From contig NW_004454175.1 in the NCBI RefSeq assembly GCF_000283155.1, positions 1,118,480-1,182,479 on the forward strand: a stretch of 64,000 nt of DNA, in the 5' to 3' direction. This DNA comes from Ceratotherium simum simum. Its lineage: Eukaryota > Chordata > Mammalia > Perissodactyla > Rhinocerotidae. Under the pieces are notes generated by a model. The model was not told the DNA's origin, ran no database searches, and saw nothing but the letters and a program-made list of their open reading frames with translations. The translations under genes and the position numbers were made by a program. The first letter of the stretch is position 1. Each line of letters begins with the position of its first letter. Shown here in pieces: positions 11,794 through 22,717 of this stretch.

Positions 11794-11894
11794 CCAACAT
11801 TTGGCAACCCAACAATACCAGTTTTCAAGGAGGTTCCAAATCTTCCAATGATTGGGGGTGGTTTAATTCCATCACCTCCCTTTTTCGGGGGCAT
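11794..11894 (-). CDS. OLA1: OLA1 coding exon 2 (start codon to mid P-loop), partial gene
   Basis: OLA1 is a cytosolic Obg-family P-loop NTPase (YchF subfamily) that hydrolyses ATP more readily than GTP and is linked to translation and stress control. Read on the minus strand, the ATG at 11,894-11,892 starts [20 protein letters not shown], then TSLK, T, and GIVGLPNV, with two bases of the next Gly codon at the exon end. GIVGLPNVG is the start of the G1/Walker A loop; its GKS would come from exon 3. The exon is 101 nt. The acceptor is a T-rich tract ending in tttgacattttag directly before the ATG; the donor is GG|gtaggt, which keeps phase for ..VGKS. A processed copy is excluded by splice sites on both sides and the CpG island 1.3 kb upstream. 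Residue 25 is Thr (ACT); I remember human OLA1 as Ile there. The identification is firm. Confidence 0.95.
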
Positions 11895-13197
11895 CTAAAA
11901 TGTCAAAACAAATATACATATGAACAAAACTTTTTACTATCCCTATCGACCAAAAACACATTTCATCACACAAAATGCATTATTGAATAACAGATTATGA
12001 ATAAAACATACTGTCTATATCAATCACAAAACTGACACTTTACTTTTCAACAAAAATAAAACAAAAAAGTTCTCTGAACAGATCTGATTCTGATAGTTGT
12101 CAAAGCAGCCACTCCTGAGAAGTCCTGGAAAGACTGATCTAAAAATATATGCGGCACCAGAAATCAAAAATAAATTTAAAACTTAGCTGCGAATCTTCCA
12201 TCCAGACTGTTTACAAAACATTTCATTTCTTAACCTGACATGGTTATTTCAAATGAAAGCATTTGGAAGTAGGAGTACAGATAAGAGAGTCAAAGAAAAT
12301 CCATTCCAGAACCACCAGCAACCAAGTCACCTCCCACCAAACCAATCCTCTTATCTGGAACCTGCTCTTTCCCATTTCCACTACAAACACCATTTTTCAC
12401 ATGGAGGAACACACGCCGGTATCAAGGTCTTTCCAACCAAGTCTCTTCCACCCTTGGAACTGTAGGTGCGACTCATCAGTCCTCATAAGCAACCTTCGAA
12501 ATCTACAGTCTGATTATTTCTAGCCGTAAATAAATCCACAAACCCTTTTTATTTACAAGTCCAAACTTTCTCGGTCTCTGCTAATCTGGCTCCAAATTCC
12601 TCAGTGCAGAATTAATCCCACTTTACTACTGCACACCGAACTCAGGAGGACTGTTAACCTCACGTTTTATACGCTTGGCACTAAAACTGTCCCTATCTTC
12701 TGGATCCACTTGAACCTCCTGGGGCCACCCTGAGGCCATGCTCATGAAGTGATATTCCAGTCTCTGATCCCTGATCCCGAGGACCTGGGATCTCCCTTCT
12801 CGGGGTCTTAACTCACACCTGTTCCCAGCCAAACCCCAGGCCTCCAAAGCACCGCTGCACAAGGAGAGCCTCTCCAGTCCTCTGGCCTCCCACCGAGGGG
12901 TGGCCGGCAGTCCAGCCTAAGTGGGCCCCCACCCAACACGTTCTCCCTCCGCAGTGGGCGACTGGGCGTCCCGGCCTCCGGAGGCGGCTTTCCCAGAGCG
13001 TGCCGGGCTGAGGCGTGGGCCGCTCTCGGGACGCGCGGCCTAGTCAGAGCGCCTCATTCATCCAGACACCCCACGCCGCCGCTGCCCTCGCCCCAGCCCG
13101 GCCACCTGGCCCTGGCCTGACGCCGGCCTCAGAGCAAGGGGCCGGGGCGCCGAAGACGCAGCAGAGAACGCGCCCGCGGGCTCCCTGGGGGCCTCAC
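11895..13197 (-). other. OLA1 intron 1
   Basis: This interval runs from the inferred exon 1 donor to the exon 2 acceptor. Its promoter-side 300 bp belong to the CpG island; the rest is ordinary sequence with no repeat I recognise. Frames of 60-90 codons at 12,253-12,523 (plus) and 12,626-12,862 (minus) show no known domain and are judged chance. First-intron regulatory elements could lie here, but I see no specific one. Confidence 0.7.
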
Positions 13198-13380
13198 CGT
13201 GCTTGGGGAGGGCGATGACACGGGGTCCCAGCTGCAGCGGGAGACGAGTCTTGCCGGCAGCGAGAGGCGGGGAGCAAGGCGGAGGAAGGAGGAGGGAGCG
13301 CAAGGCCAGCCCCTCCGCCGAGCGGCACGCACGACGGCGGCGGCAGCGGCGGCGGAACGGGCGGGCTGGGCGCCTGACGG
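13198..13380 (-). other. OLA1: OLA1 exon 1, non-coding 5' UTR (5' end approximate)
   Basis: On the minus strand the CpG island contains CCCAAGCACG|gtgagg, a near-ideal donor with the last exon base at 13,198. Joining it to exon 2 gives ..CACG-ATG, which puts an A at -3 of the start codon (good Kozak position) and makes exon 1 entirely untranslated. The transcription start is not marked by a TATA box, so the right-hand boundary is only an estimate from the CCAAT and GC boxes at 13.41-13.45 kb. The donor choice is inferred from consensus and spacing; transcript data would fix both ends. Confidence 0.7.
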
Positions 13381-13406
13381 CACCTGCGCGCAGGCCGCGC
13401 GCCCCG

Positions 13407-13450
13407 CTCCGCCCCGCCCCGCGAGCCCACCCGCCCTGTCCATTGGCCCG
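13407..13450 (-). promoter_or_regulatory. Core promoter sites: CCAAT box and GC boxes
   Basis: On the minus strand there is a CCAAT box in NF-Y context (gggCCAATgg, CCAAT at 13,446-13,442), followed about 25 bp downstream by GC boxes (ggggcgggg at 13,420-13,412 and an overlapping ggggcggag). This order and spacing fits a TATA-less promoter firing to the left, with a start roughly 40-100 bp further on. Binding by NF-Y and Sp1/Sp3 is inferred from the motifs alone. Confidence 0.65.
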
Positions 13451-13474
13451 ACCGGCCAGGAAGGCGGGAGCAGA

Positions 13475-13486
13475 GGGGGGGGGGGG
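13475..13486 (+). repeat. G12 homopolymer beside alternating CG
   Basis: Twelve consecutive G, followed by ccgcgcgcgcg. It lies about 100 bp upstream of the inferred OLA1 start. G-runs of this kind can adopt non-B structures and are also prone to sequencing error. Confidence 0.9.
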
Positions 13487-13504
13487 CCGCGCGCGCGAGA
13501 GCGG

Positions 13505-13552
13505 GCGGGAGCTGGAGCTGGAGCCGAAGCCGAAGCCGAAGTCCGAGCTGCC
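13505..13552 (+). repeat. Imperfect hexamer repeat in promoter
   Basis: Successive units gagctg, gagctg, gagccg, aagccg, aagccg, aagtcc, gagctg. It is a short degenerate hexanucleotide tract in the upstream half of the CpG island. Its frame would encode Glu/Lys/Pro repeats, but no transcript is implied. Confidence 0.85.
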
Positions 13553-13799
13553 GGCGCCGGTTTCTCCGAGCGCGCGTGTTCCGCGCCTCAGCGCGTGGGG
13601 CTTCTCGGCCCCGGATCTCCGCTTCCCTCCCGGTGCGCGCCCCACGTGGGCCTTACACGCTCGCTTGCCGGCCTGCAGCCTCGCACTTCACCCGCTGGAC
13701 CCCGGGGCGCCCTCCCCCTGACGGACCGCCCGGAGACGGGTCACCTGAGGTCTGGCGGGCCGCCGCGCCAGCGGAGTCCTGAGGACCATGGCCCCAGCC

Positions 13800-14010
13800 C
13801 GTCTTGCTTTTCCTATAACTTTCTTCACTCAGTCCAGATGGTGAGAAGCTGTTAAATAAACTTTCTTAAAGGAAAAAAGAGCTAAGGGAAGCTTATGATC
13901 TAAGGATTGCTTGGTCGCCTTATCGTTTAGGCGTTTTACAGGCACCGGATCCCAGAATAGAGCCAATTTTCCCCCTTTTTCCTCTGAATAGTTAAGAGCA
14001 GGTGCCTTTG
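13800..14010. other. Flank upstream of the OLA1 CpG island
   Basis: GC content falls abruptly here. No exon or repeat is recognised. Confidence 0.5.
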
Positions 14011-14014
14011 GAAT

Positions 14015-14240
14015 TTGGGAAAGTACGTTCCAATCTGAATTCCACTAGTCATTAGCTGTGTGACCTTGGACAAAGTAAGCTCTCTGGGCTTCAATTTCCT
14101 CATGGATAAAATGAAGCTCTTGAGACCCACCTTACCAAGTTATTGTGAGGATAAAATGAGAATGTGTGTGAAGCTTGTAGCAACAGTACCCGGCATCTGT
14201 AGGAAAGGCTCGTAAATAGTAATAAAAGCTATTGTAAATA
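14015..14240 (+). mobile_element. MIR SINE
   Basis: Good match to the MIR layout: gctgtgtgaccttggacaaa, then ttcaatttcctcatgg, tgtgaggataaaatgag and a 3' part with cccggcatctgtagg. Confidence 0.85.
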
Positions 14241-14439
14241 TTAGGGTTTCATCCCCTCTCGCCCACACCTGACTACACCACGAGCTCCATCTGTAGAAGG
14301 AATTCTTTCATTTAGGTCCTGGCCTTCCATCAGCATTCAAGCATTTATGGCAATGAATGTAATACTTGTGCAAAAAATTGTGACACTAGAAGCTTCTTTC
14401 TGAAAGACTAGTTGCTAATAAAGGGAAGGATATGAATTG

Positions 14440-14560
14440 GTTGCTATCCTCATTTTACAGATGAGGAAGCAATATCAGAAAGGTTATGTAATTTGGATAG
14501 AGTCACACAACTAGTAAATGGCAGAAGCCAGATTTCAAGCCCCAATCTAATTGAGAAATC
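14440..14560 (-). mobile_element. MIR SINE fragment, antisense
   Basis: cctcattttacagatgagga, followed by gtcacacaactagtaaatgg, is the reverse complement of the MIR core and tRNA-like head. Confidence 0.75.
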
Positions 14561-14569
14561 TGTTCTATT

Positions 14570-15660
14570 TTGGCCAAAATATTTTTCTAATAGGGACTCC
14601 TTATAAGCGGCAACTGAGCCATTATTTATAATAAAATTGCATTAAGTTTTTCCTAGCCGTATGAGAGCGATCTACTGAGGTAAGTTAAAGAGCTTTTTCT
14701 GTATATTTGGACGTTCTCAAGGACACAGGCAACTTGATTCAACTTTGGTTTTGTATTTTTTTTAGTATCATTCATAAATATGCACTATTTATATTCTGTC
14801 AGTCTAGCTCCGTTGTCACCAGAACCACATGTTTATAAAACAGGTGTCTGGGTGCACTCTAGCTATGAAACAGAGGGAAGCTAACTAGGCCACATTTTGT
14901 ACCCACGATCAATATAAACTCCTATGAATAGTCCTAACAAAGTAATTCCTAAATTGCTTACTGCTGTTTTAGTAGTGAAGTTTTGTAGTTGGCTTTCACA
15001 CTGCTGTTTGTGGAAACAGACAGGAACTATTACTTAAAGCGCTCAAGAATCCCACAGAGCCCACTCTGCCCAGCAACCAGCCACTCCAGTACTAATTGAA
15101 AACGTTCCCCAGTCATGGATTAGTAGAATCGTCTTTAACTTTATCACTGTCTTTTGGCCAAATCTCACTACTTCATTGTTACTATCTCTGAGATCTACCC
15201 ATTCCCTTCAATTCACACTGTCAAGTCCTTGAGTCAGTTACCTGTTTCTCTAATCACAGCTCATCTTTCTTGCTTGCACTTTTGACCACCTATTGAGTGC
15301 CTTGACAAAGCAGGTCACGCAGATCTCAGGGAGCTGGGCAGAGTTTCAGGAGTGGCCAATTGCTGCTGCTAAGTTACCCAATAACAGGACTCCGTTTCCA
15401 GCTCACTGGGGGAAATGTGACTCGCTCTCAGTCCCTGGAGGTCCATTCATATTCACGAGAAAGAGCCCAGCATAAGTAAAGTTATACCGAGGGTCCAATC
15501 AGCCTTCGTCAGGTGGGTAGGGGTCACATAGTAGGAACATCCCTGTGAATGACTCTCTACTAATGAAGCATGCAGTTCTCAAAGAAGACACTAATGGGTA
15601 TCTACTATTCTACGTGATAAATGAAGACTCAGTGAGACAAACAGGATATTAAAAGTTAAC
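14570..15660. other. Repeat-poor sequence upstream of OLA1
   Basis: About 1.1 kb without a recognised repeat or exon. The 60-codon frame at 15,293-15,475 has no domain. It may hold distal promoter elements, but no distinct signal was seen. Confidence 0.45.
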
Positions 15661-15665
15661 CCATG

Positions 15666-15905
15666 GTGCCGGCCCGGTGGCGCAAGCGGTTGGGTGCGCG
15701 CGCTCCGCTGCGGCGGCCCGGGGTTCGCTGGTTCGGATCCCAGGCACGCACAGACGCACTGCTTTGGCGGGCCATGCTGTGGCGGCGTCCCATATAAAGT
15801 GGAGGAGGATGGGCACGGATGTTAGCCCAGGGCCATCTTCCTCGGCAAAAAAAGAGGAGGATTGGCGGATGTTAGCACAGGGCTGATCTCCTCACAAAAA
15901 AAAAA
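15666..15905 (+). mobile_element. ERE SINE running into an assembly gap
   Basis: A well-preserved ataaagtggagg-body copy with head gccggcccggtggcgcaagc and intact tRNA-like B-box region (ggttcggatccc). Its A-tail runs into the N block, so the right target duplication is not visible. The left flank ends ttaaaagttaacccat; the sequence after the gap (aaatgccaag) does not repeat it. Confidence 0.93.
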
Positions 15906-16005
15906 NNNNNNNNNNNNNNNNNNNNNNNNNNNNNNNNNNNNNNNNNNNNNNNNNNNNNNNNNNNNNNNNNNNNNNNNNNNNNNNNNNNNNNNNNNNNNNN
16001 NNNNN
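15906..16005. other. Assembly gap, exactly 100 N
   Basis: One hundred consecutive N, the conventional placeholder for a gap of unknown length. The true sequence between the ERE A-tail and 16,006 is missing. Confidence 0.99.
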
Positions 16006-16690
16006 AAATGCCAAGCCTAAGAAAATGACTTTGAATATAGGAAAACTTGTCCCTGAGCCTTTTGCACAAAGGGAAGTCTGTTTAGTACCTGTTGGGCTCA
16101 GTGATTAAGTGAAGCCTAGAGGAAAGAATCAGAGATGTTCTAGAATGGAAATTGAGCAAAAGATTTCTGTCAGAGGAGAAATGAGAATAGACTCAACATA
16201 AGGTCAGCTCAACATAAGGTTGCTACTGAGGAAAAATCAATGGGATGAAAAAAAGTAGACAGAGCCCATGTTTTCACTCTTTGCTATTATTAGCCTTTCA
16301 GAATTTTTCTTTCCAGGCTTCAGCCAATAACCAGGGATCAACGGAGATGACCAAAGGTCACAAAGGATCTAGAGAGTGGTTTGGAGTCAGTAGTTTATTC
16401 CCCCAAACAGAGTAGCTCAGTTGGAAATCCAGAGATTTACTGATCTTGTACAGAAAGCCTAGGGACAGGAGACAGGGAGAGCATACAGAAAGAGGAAGGA
16501 GGAAAGGAGAATAATGGGATTGGTGATATGTTCACTGTGGGCTTGCAGGGCTTGACTACACCTGTTGGCCAGCCTTGTCCACATCTGTTACAGGCATAAC
16601 AGATAGGAAAATAATAGTAATAACTACACTAAAAGAGAAATTTAGTCCTGATAATAACTTTACAGGGAAAGGGAACAGCTTGCAAAAAAA
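16006..16690. other. Sequence right of the gap, nothing recognised
   Basis: No gene or named repeat. A short tandem duplication of ctcaacataaggt occurs at about 16,192-16,220. Confidence 0.5.
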
Positions 16691-17260
16691 TAAGTACCTT
16701 GAAGGGTGGGAATTGGGGAGATATTGGTCAAAGGGTACAAACTTGAAGTTAGAAAATAAGTTCTGGGGATCTAATGCACAGCATTGTGATTAGAGTTGCC
16801 AGTATTGTATTATATACTTGCTGAAAGACTAGATCTTAAACGTTCTCATCACAAAAAAGAAATGATAATTGTGTGAGGTAGTGGAGGTGTTAGCTAACAC
16901 TACAGTGGTAATTATATTGCAATATATGTGTATCAAAACAACACATTATAGGGGCTGGCCCCGTGGCGTAGCAGTTAAGTGTGCGTGCTCCACTGCTGGC
17001 GGCCCGGCGTTCGGATCCCAGGCGCGCACACCAATCCACCGCCTGTCAGTCCATGCTGTAGCAGCATCCCATATAAAGTGGAGGAAGATGGACATGGATG
17101 TTAGCCCAGGGCCAGTCTTCCTCAGCAAAAAAAGAGGGGGATTGGCGTGGATGTTAGCTCAGGGCTGATCTTCCTCACAAAAAAAAAAAAACACATTGTA
17201 CATCTTAAACATACACAGTGTTATACATCAATTATATCTCAATTTTTTAAAAAATAAGTA
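16691..17260 (+). mobile_element. L1 3' UTR fragment split by an ERE
   Basis: taagttctggggatctaatg, then gtgtgaggtagtggaggtgt, then (after the SINE) tatacatcaattatatctca form the 3' UTR of an L1MA/MB-type element. The same UTR region recurs at 61,141-61,475. Confidence 0.8.
16951..17190 (+). mobile_element. ERE SINE inserted in L1 3' UTR
   Basis: An ataaagtggagg-body type with two gaggaagat-type tail units and an A-tail. Flanks acacattata (16,941-16,950) and acacattgta (17,191-17,200) form a 10-bp duplication with one change. Confidence 0.93.
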
Positions 17261-17419
17261 TCCTATATAGAATTATTAAATAGCATTTTTCTCTATGTTG
17301 CCTGTATGAGATTTTTTCCCCATATATATTAAGCTTTTTATCCTATTATATCCAGTGTCCAGAAAATAGTCCCAGATAGTTAGAGTATCCTGTTCTTCAC
17401 TTTTTGTTGTTATTCATAT

Positions 17420-17575
17420 AAAATTATTTTTTCGAGTACCTACTCCATGCTAGGCATTGCTCTAGGCTTTAGAGCAATGAAGAACAAGATAAATATGGTC
17501 CTCGCCCTCATGGAGCTTGTAATCTAGTCAGATAGACAAACAAGTAATTACACAAGTAACTATCCAAGAACCTGG
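17420..17575 (+). mobile_element. L2 3' fragment
   Basis: gtacctactccatgctaggc, then cctcatggagcttgtaatct, is the standard L2 3' end. Confidence 0.75.
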
Positions 17576-17579
17576 TAAA

Positions 17580-19770
17580 AATCTGTAGGATACCTAGGTA
17601 TTTTGATTACATTGAAGATTTAAAATAAAACACCTTGATTTTCTCTTACTTTCAGGACTTCTGATATTATATACCAGGCAGTGCTTAATCATACCCTTTC
17701 CCCGTCCCGTTGCCAGCAGCACTCAGACCCTATCAGGCATCAGCAAAGAAGGAGATTTTCGATTTTCATTCTTCCACTTGATAGATCATGATTCTTAATT
17801 TTTGAAATTTGACTATAAGTTACCTGTGAAGTAAAACATGTTTAATCAACTGCTCTCTCTTCTGGAATTGCTCACTGTATTTGAAAGAATGCTGATTGAT
17901 TCAAAAGTCCAGTTATCATTGGAGAAACTACTAGAGTTTTATCTAATCTCATAATTCACGGATAAAGATTTAGGAATCCTTAAGAGAAAATTTTACATGC
18001 TGTTTTCCAAGAGGCAACATAAAAAAAGTATGCTAATCTAGAAATGTAAATATATTATTAATGTATTAGCTAGGATGCTTTTAGCTGCAAGTAACAGAAA
18101 TTGTGATTCAATGGAAATGTATCCTAAGTAACAGTCCAGAGAGGGAGAGCTTCAAGATTGATAGATTCTGTAGCTCAACACTGTTTTCAAAGATCCTGGT
18201 TCTTTCCATATTAAGACTCTGCCTTCTCTAAGCTTCCTCTGGCTTCATCCTCAGGCTACAAGCAAGAAAACTGCTGTAGCAGTTCTAGGCAACATATCTA
18301 GAAATGACAATATTCAGAAGGGCTGGGAGGAAGAAACCATCTCTTCCTATAACTCTCTCTTAGAAAAAGGAATCATGTCTTAGAAACCCTCCACCGGACT
18401 TTTTCTTCTACTGGTAAAATTGAATCTCTTTCCAGTACCTGAACCACACACTGGGGGGGAATGGGGTTACCCTCAGACCATTCAGCCCACCCTTAAGGCT
18501 GGAAAAGAGATCAACTTCCTCTGAGGGACATGGCTGTGTGGAATATGGATAGGTACGTGAGCAAAATCAGGGTTGTATAAGAAAAGGACACCAGTGTCCA
18601 CTATACTTCCTGAACCATTTTTTTCAAGACAGCAGCTTGAGCACAGTGTGATAATTATAAAAGAAGTCAGTGGCACTGGTGCTCATCTGATGTACTGTAC
18701 ATAATTGTAATAACTGTTGACACACCTAGTTCTCTAAGAAAACACTGAAGAAAATTGATCATCTTCTAATAACACTTGATGGTGTTGTGAAAATAATATT
18801 TTTGTTAACCTTTACAGGATACTTAAAATTCCAGTATGGACAGGGGAAGTTACTTACCAAAATGTGTCACAAGAGTCCTGTCAATTGAACTGGAAATTGA
18901 GGAATCTTGTGCATAACCCTAGGTCTCCAAACTCATGGCCTCTCAAATTAACCCCAGCTCAGCATAACATATCACCTTCATTACAGTTTTGAACCTGTGT
19001 TGGTCATTTCAAAGAATATTTGTACTAGTCAACATAGGCTAGATTATGATACAATAACAGACAACTCCAAAATTTCAAGGGGTTTGCTGATTAAAAGTAC
19101 TTTTCTTACATTAAGTCCACTGGAGATCTGCCAGCTGTCCATGAATTGGCTTGGCACTTTTAGGCTGCTTCAGTCTCTAAATCCTTCTGTATCAAAGTGC
19201 TCCCCCTGCAAAGAGACATTTCACTGGTCAAGTCACAGGGTCATATCTAATTTCAAAGGGCAGGGAATCCTTGTACACAGAAGTAGAGGAGAATTAGATA
19301 CTGATTAGATAGTGATAATGCCTACCACAATATTCACAATAGATTCACAAATAGATTCTCTGAAAGACAGTCTTTCTAAATCAATTTGCTATCATCAATA
19401 TATTACAGTCAAGGCTGCCCTTCTTTCTAAGATGACTCTCATAAAGAAGCCACGACTAATGTTATTTTGGTGGTGCCTACTCATGCCGTGGCCCCTTCAT
19501 TCTAAGAAAGATCCGTTCCCCTCACCCTACTGAGGGAGTAGGCCTAAGTCTTCCTGTTTATAGCACATGAACTCTCTAGCCACAGCAGATTGGACTAGGC
19601 ATGGGTGAAAACCTGATGCAAGCTGGGCAATCAAGATTCTCTTTCTCTTGAGAAGTTGGACATAGGACATAGCAGTAAATATTATTGACTTCTTAAAGAG
19701 AACATAGAATCAGGACTATGTCAGACACTTTTCTTGACAGGCCCAGGCACAGATCCTCAAAAGAAAGAAA
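17580..19770. other. Intergenic stretch with unassigned old repeats
   Basis: 18,060-18,480 (ttttagctgcaagtaacaga) and 19,010-19,290 (aacataggctagattatgat) resemble widespread ancient mammalian repeats, possibly LTRs, that I cannot assign. The 103-codon frame at 18,997-19,308 lies in the second and is not a gene. The rest shows nothing. Confidence 0.4.
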
Positions 19771-19771
19771 G

Positions 19772-20027
19772 AGAGCTGGCCCCGTGGTGTGGTTAAGTTC
19801 AGTACACTCCACTTTGGCAGCCAGGGTTCACAGGTTCAGATCATGAGCACAGACCTACACCGTTTATCAGCCATGCTGAGGCGGCAACCCGCATACAAAA
19901 TAGAGGAAGATTGGCACAGATGTTAGCTCAGGGCTAATCTTCAAGCGGAAGAAAAAAAAAAAGAGAAAAAGGAAGATTGGCAACAGATGTTAGCTCAGGG
20001 CGACTCTTCCTCACCAAAAAAAGAAAA
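19772..20027 (+). mobile_element. Older ERE-type SINE
   Basis: The head gttaagttcagtacactcca and cctacaccgtttatcagcca are typical of the older ERE forms, with two gttagctcaggg tail units. Diverged; no clear target duplication because both flanks are A/G-rich. Confidence 0.85.
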
Positions 20028-22077
20028 CAGGCAGGCAAGAAGAAGGGTAGGTAATCAGCCATATGGTCCTTTAATCACAAGTTCTGACTTTCCAATTCCA
20101 ATCTAGTCCTCCTAAAGCCTTGTATGTTTTCTGACCTTGGACTTGGTGAGATAATCCTGTGTTCTATCAAGAACTTCCATTTTCTGTTTAAATTGGTTTG
20201 CAATGGGTTTCTATTTCTTACAGCCAAACAGTGGTTGCAATAGCCAAAACAAAGAAGAGCTTATACTCTCCTGAAAACTATTAATGTATGTTAGGGGCAC
20301 ATTGGTCCGATGATTCTCTTTCCTGTAGTTTTGAATTATAAGACATTATTTCCTGGAATGTGTTCTGTGGAACAGTGATCCTCTAAGCTGCCCTGTGGAA
20401 CAAGGGATCTAGGATCAGATAGGTTTAAGAAGTGCTGCATACTACATCCCCCTTTGAGAGACTGATAAGTACATTTAAGGTTCTGAGAAGTTCTGCAGTA
20501 AAGAGACCTGTTAAATCTCCTTAACCCAGCATTACCAAATGTGTACATAGTTGGTCACGTAATACACATTAAAATCTGTTGGAACATGTGCCCTGTGGAG
20601 AGCAACTCTTTGAAAGTTGCTGTTATAATGATTTAGGAGTACTTTTCGTTGCAGCAAAAATCGGTTGAAACGTGCTCTCTTCCCTTGCTTTTTTAACAAC
20701 TACCAAATGACAAAAATGATTATTTAACAAGAAAAAACAAGTATTAACTCTAAGGAAAGCACTGCTGCCGCCAGATGTCTCACCACCAAGTTCAAGTTTA
20801 GAATGGAGTCTTGCGCTTCATTTTACTCTGGATGAGAATATACCTTTTCAAGGGGAGTAAAAGATCTCCAAAGAGGGGGATGAAACTTGTAGCTCTCCTT
20901 GAGTGACCCTGGAAAATTATTGAGGAATCTCCCTCTGGGAACTATCTTTGGGATATCCTGTCTGACAGCTGATAGGAGAACCCTTGATTAGGATAGCCAC
21001 TTTTTTATATAACCTCTGTGCCTTATGTAAATTAACAGGACTAAAAAGACTGGTTAACGCTTTGGCTTCCTGGCCAGCTGAAGTAATGAATAACAACAGC
21101 TCAGGTTATCGCTCCTTTAAAGCAGAGCTAGATTACACAAAATGACCTAGGAATCAAGGGAGGAAGTAGAACGTACTCACAATCATCTTCAAGATCAAAC
21201 GATTTCTGCTGCTTCTGCTTGTCTTAAGAGGTTTTTTGGTGGGGAGAATGAAAATGGTTATTACACCCCTATTGTGTGCCAGATACTAGCCACTTTACAT
21301 TTGGGACCTAATTTACCAACTCTGAAAGTGTGTATCATTATACCCCTTTTACAACTAAGGACATCAAGTCCATAAAAGGTTAGGCAACTTTATTACAGTC
21401 TTATTATTAGTAACTATTAAGCTATATAAAACCAATTCCATCTGACTCCAGAGTTCTTGTACTTTCTATTTAAACATGCTTGTCCCACAACAGCCAGATG
21501 ATGTGTTACACATAGTAAATGATGCAGTCTGTCTAACAGTATAAAGAAGAAAGGTGTGTTTGTGTGCTTGCTTTTTACTGGAGCAAAAGATTAACTCAAA
21601 TATTTCGTGTGAAAAATTGACCTCAAAGAGAACTTCTGGCTAGGATTTCTTTTTTTAATCATGAATATTTCAGTTCAGTAAATAGGACTATTAACAAGAT
21701 TGGAAGACATATTCAATCTATCTGTAGGCTTTGGTACTCAAGCACAAACAAGAGCCTGGAAACATTAAGTCTTCAGTGTTCGTGACATGACCAGGATTAT
21801 CTAAATTGAGGCGTGATTAAGATGTTTTGTCAGGGAACAGTTTATGCAGGGAATCCGGGATGAATTGCTGTGAAATCACTGGTGAACTATTAAATGGTGC
21901 ATATAAGTAGGAAGATGAGGTCCCAGAATAATGTTTCTTTCCATTTCTTCTGTCTTTTAACCTCAGTTCTCATTACAGCCTGAAGAAAAGTATTTTCTAA
22001 TGATGCTTATAAAATAAACAAAGAACCTTGCCTGGCAAAGTACCAAGACAACTGTTCTGAAACAAATGAACTTAACT

Positions 22078-22101
22078 GTTATATCACCAACGTGATATAA
22101 C
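22078..22101. repeat. Perfect inverted repeat, 10-bp arms, 4-nt loop
   Basis: gttatatcac, loop caac, gtgatataac. It is too short for a microRNA precursor and has no T-run terminator context; function unknown. Confidence 0.9.
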
Positions 22102-22697
22102 CACAAAAAGAAAAGAACTATTTTAAATTTTTTTAGAACACAAGACTTTGACTATGTTTATTCCTAGAAATATGTATCCTAAGGACAAAAAGAAAGGCAA
22201 ATTTTAAATTTCATTTAGTAGTCTAATGATTAGTAAAAAAAGATATTGGTTTCATTTTTGAAACTATTTTATGGATATTAGAGAACAAATGATTATGTTA
22301 ATATGTTAGGATCCAAAACTTTCCGTATAAGAGATGAAACATACAAATAGAAAAACACAGAAGTAAAATTCCAATAATTTTTTGTTTCCTGAAAAAGCTT
22401 AAAAGCAGTGACAACCCAATAGCAATGATCAGGCGTGGCACCCATATTATACCTTTTCAAGATAACTGATTCCAGGTCTAGGTCAAAAAATGTATAAAAT
22501 GAGCCTGGGATGTCTTCTACCTGAAAGCAAGGAAGTTATCCAAGACTGTTGGGGTTGTATCAAAATGACACAAAAGTCAACTTCCTTTGCCTAAATACAG
22601 AACAATTTAAATATCCAAAAGAAAAATGACTGCAGCTCATTGAAATGCATTGAAAGTATAAAATCCACAAGTTCATGATTTGAAAAGAGAAAGAAAG

Positions 22698-22717
22698 CTA
22701 ATTAATTAGTTAATTAA
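22698..22717. promoter_or_regulatory. Cluster of TAATTA homeodomain-type cores
   Basis: The 12-bp palindrome ctaattaattag (22,698-22,709) is followed directly by ttaattaa (22,710-22,717), giving three overlapping TAAT/ATTA cores. Such cores bind many homeodomain proteins. In AT-rich DNA this may be chance. Confidence 0.3.

Larger units (their letters stand above)
12890..13790. promoter_or_regulatory. OLA1: CpG island covering OLA1 promoter and exon 1
   Basis: About 900 bp of very GC-rich DNA dense in CpG, sharply distinct from the AT-rich flanks. It is repeat-free and spans exon 1 and the upstream promoter, as expected for a broadly expressed housekeeping gene with a TATA-less promoter. About 400 bp lies upstream of the inferred OLA1 start, which would leave room for divergent plus-strand initiation. 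Several long frames cross it on both strands (up to 218 codons), but they are Arg/Pro/Ala/Gly-rich composition artefacts. Boundaries are by eye. Confidence 0.9.

Noticed and set aside
13058..13855. Overlapping frames of 104-218 codons on both strands across the CpG island
   Set aside because: Composition effect of GC-rich DNA: Arg/Pro/Ala/Gly-rich, no domains, and they overlap the OLA1 promoter and 5' UTR.
22078..22101. Hairpin as a microRNA or terminator
   Set aside because: The 10-bp stem is too short for a pre-miRNA, and intrinsic terminators do not apply in this mammalian context.
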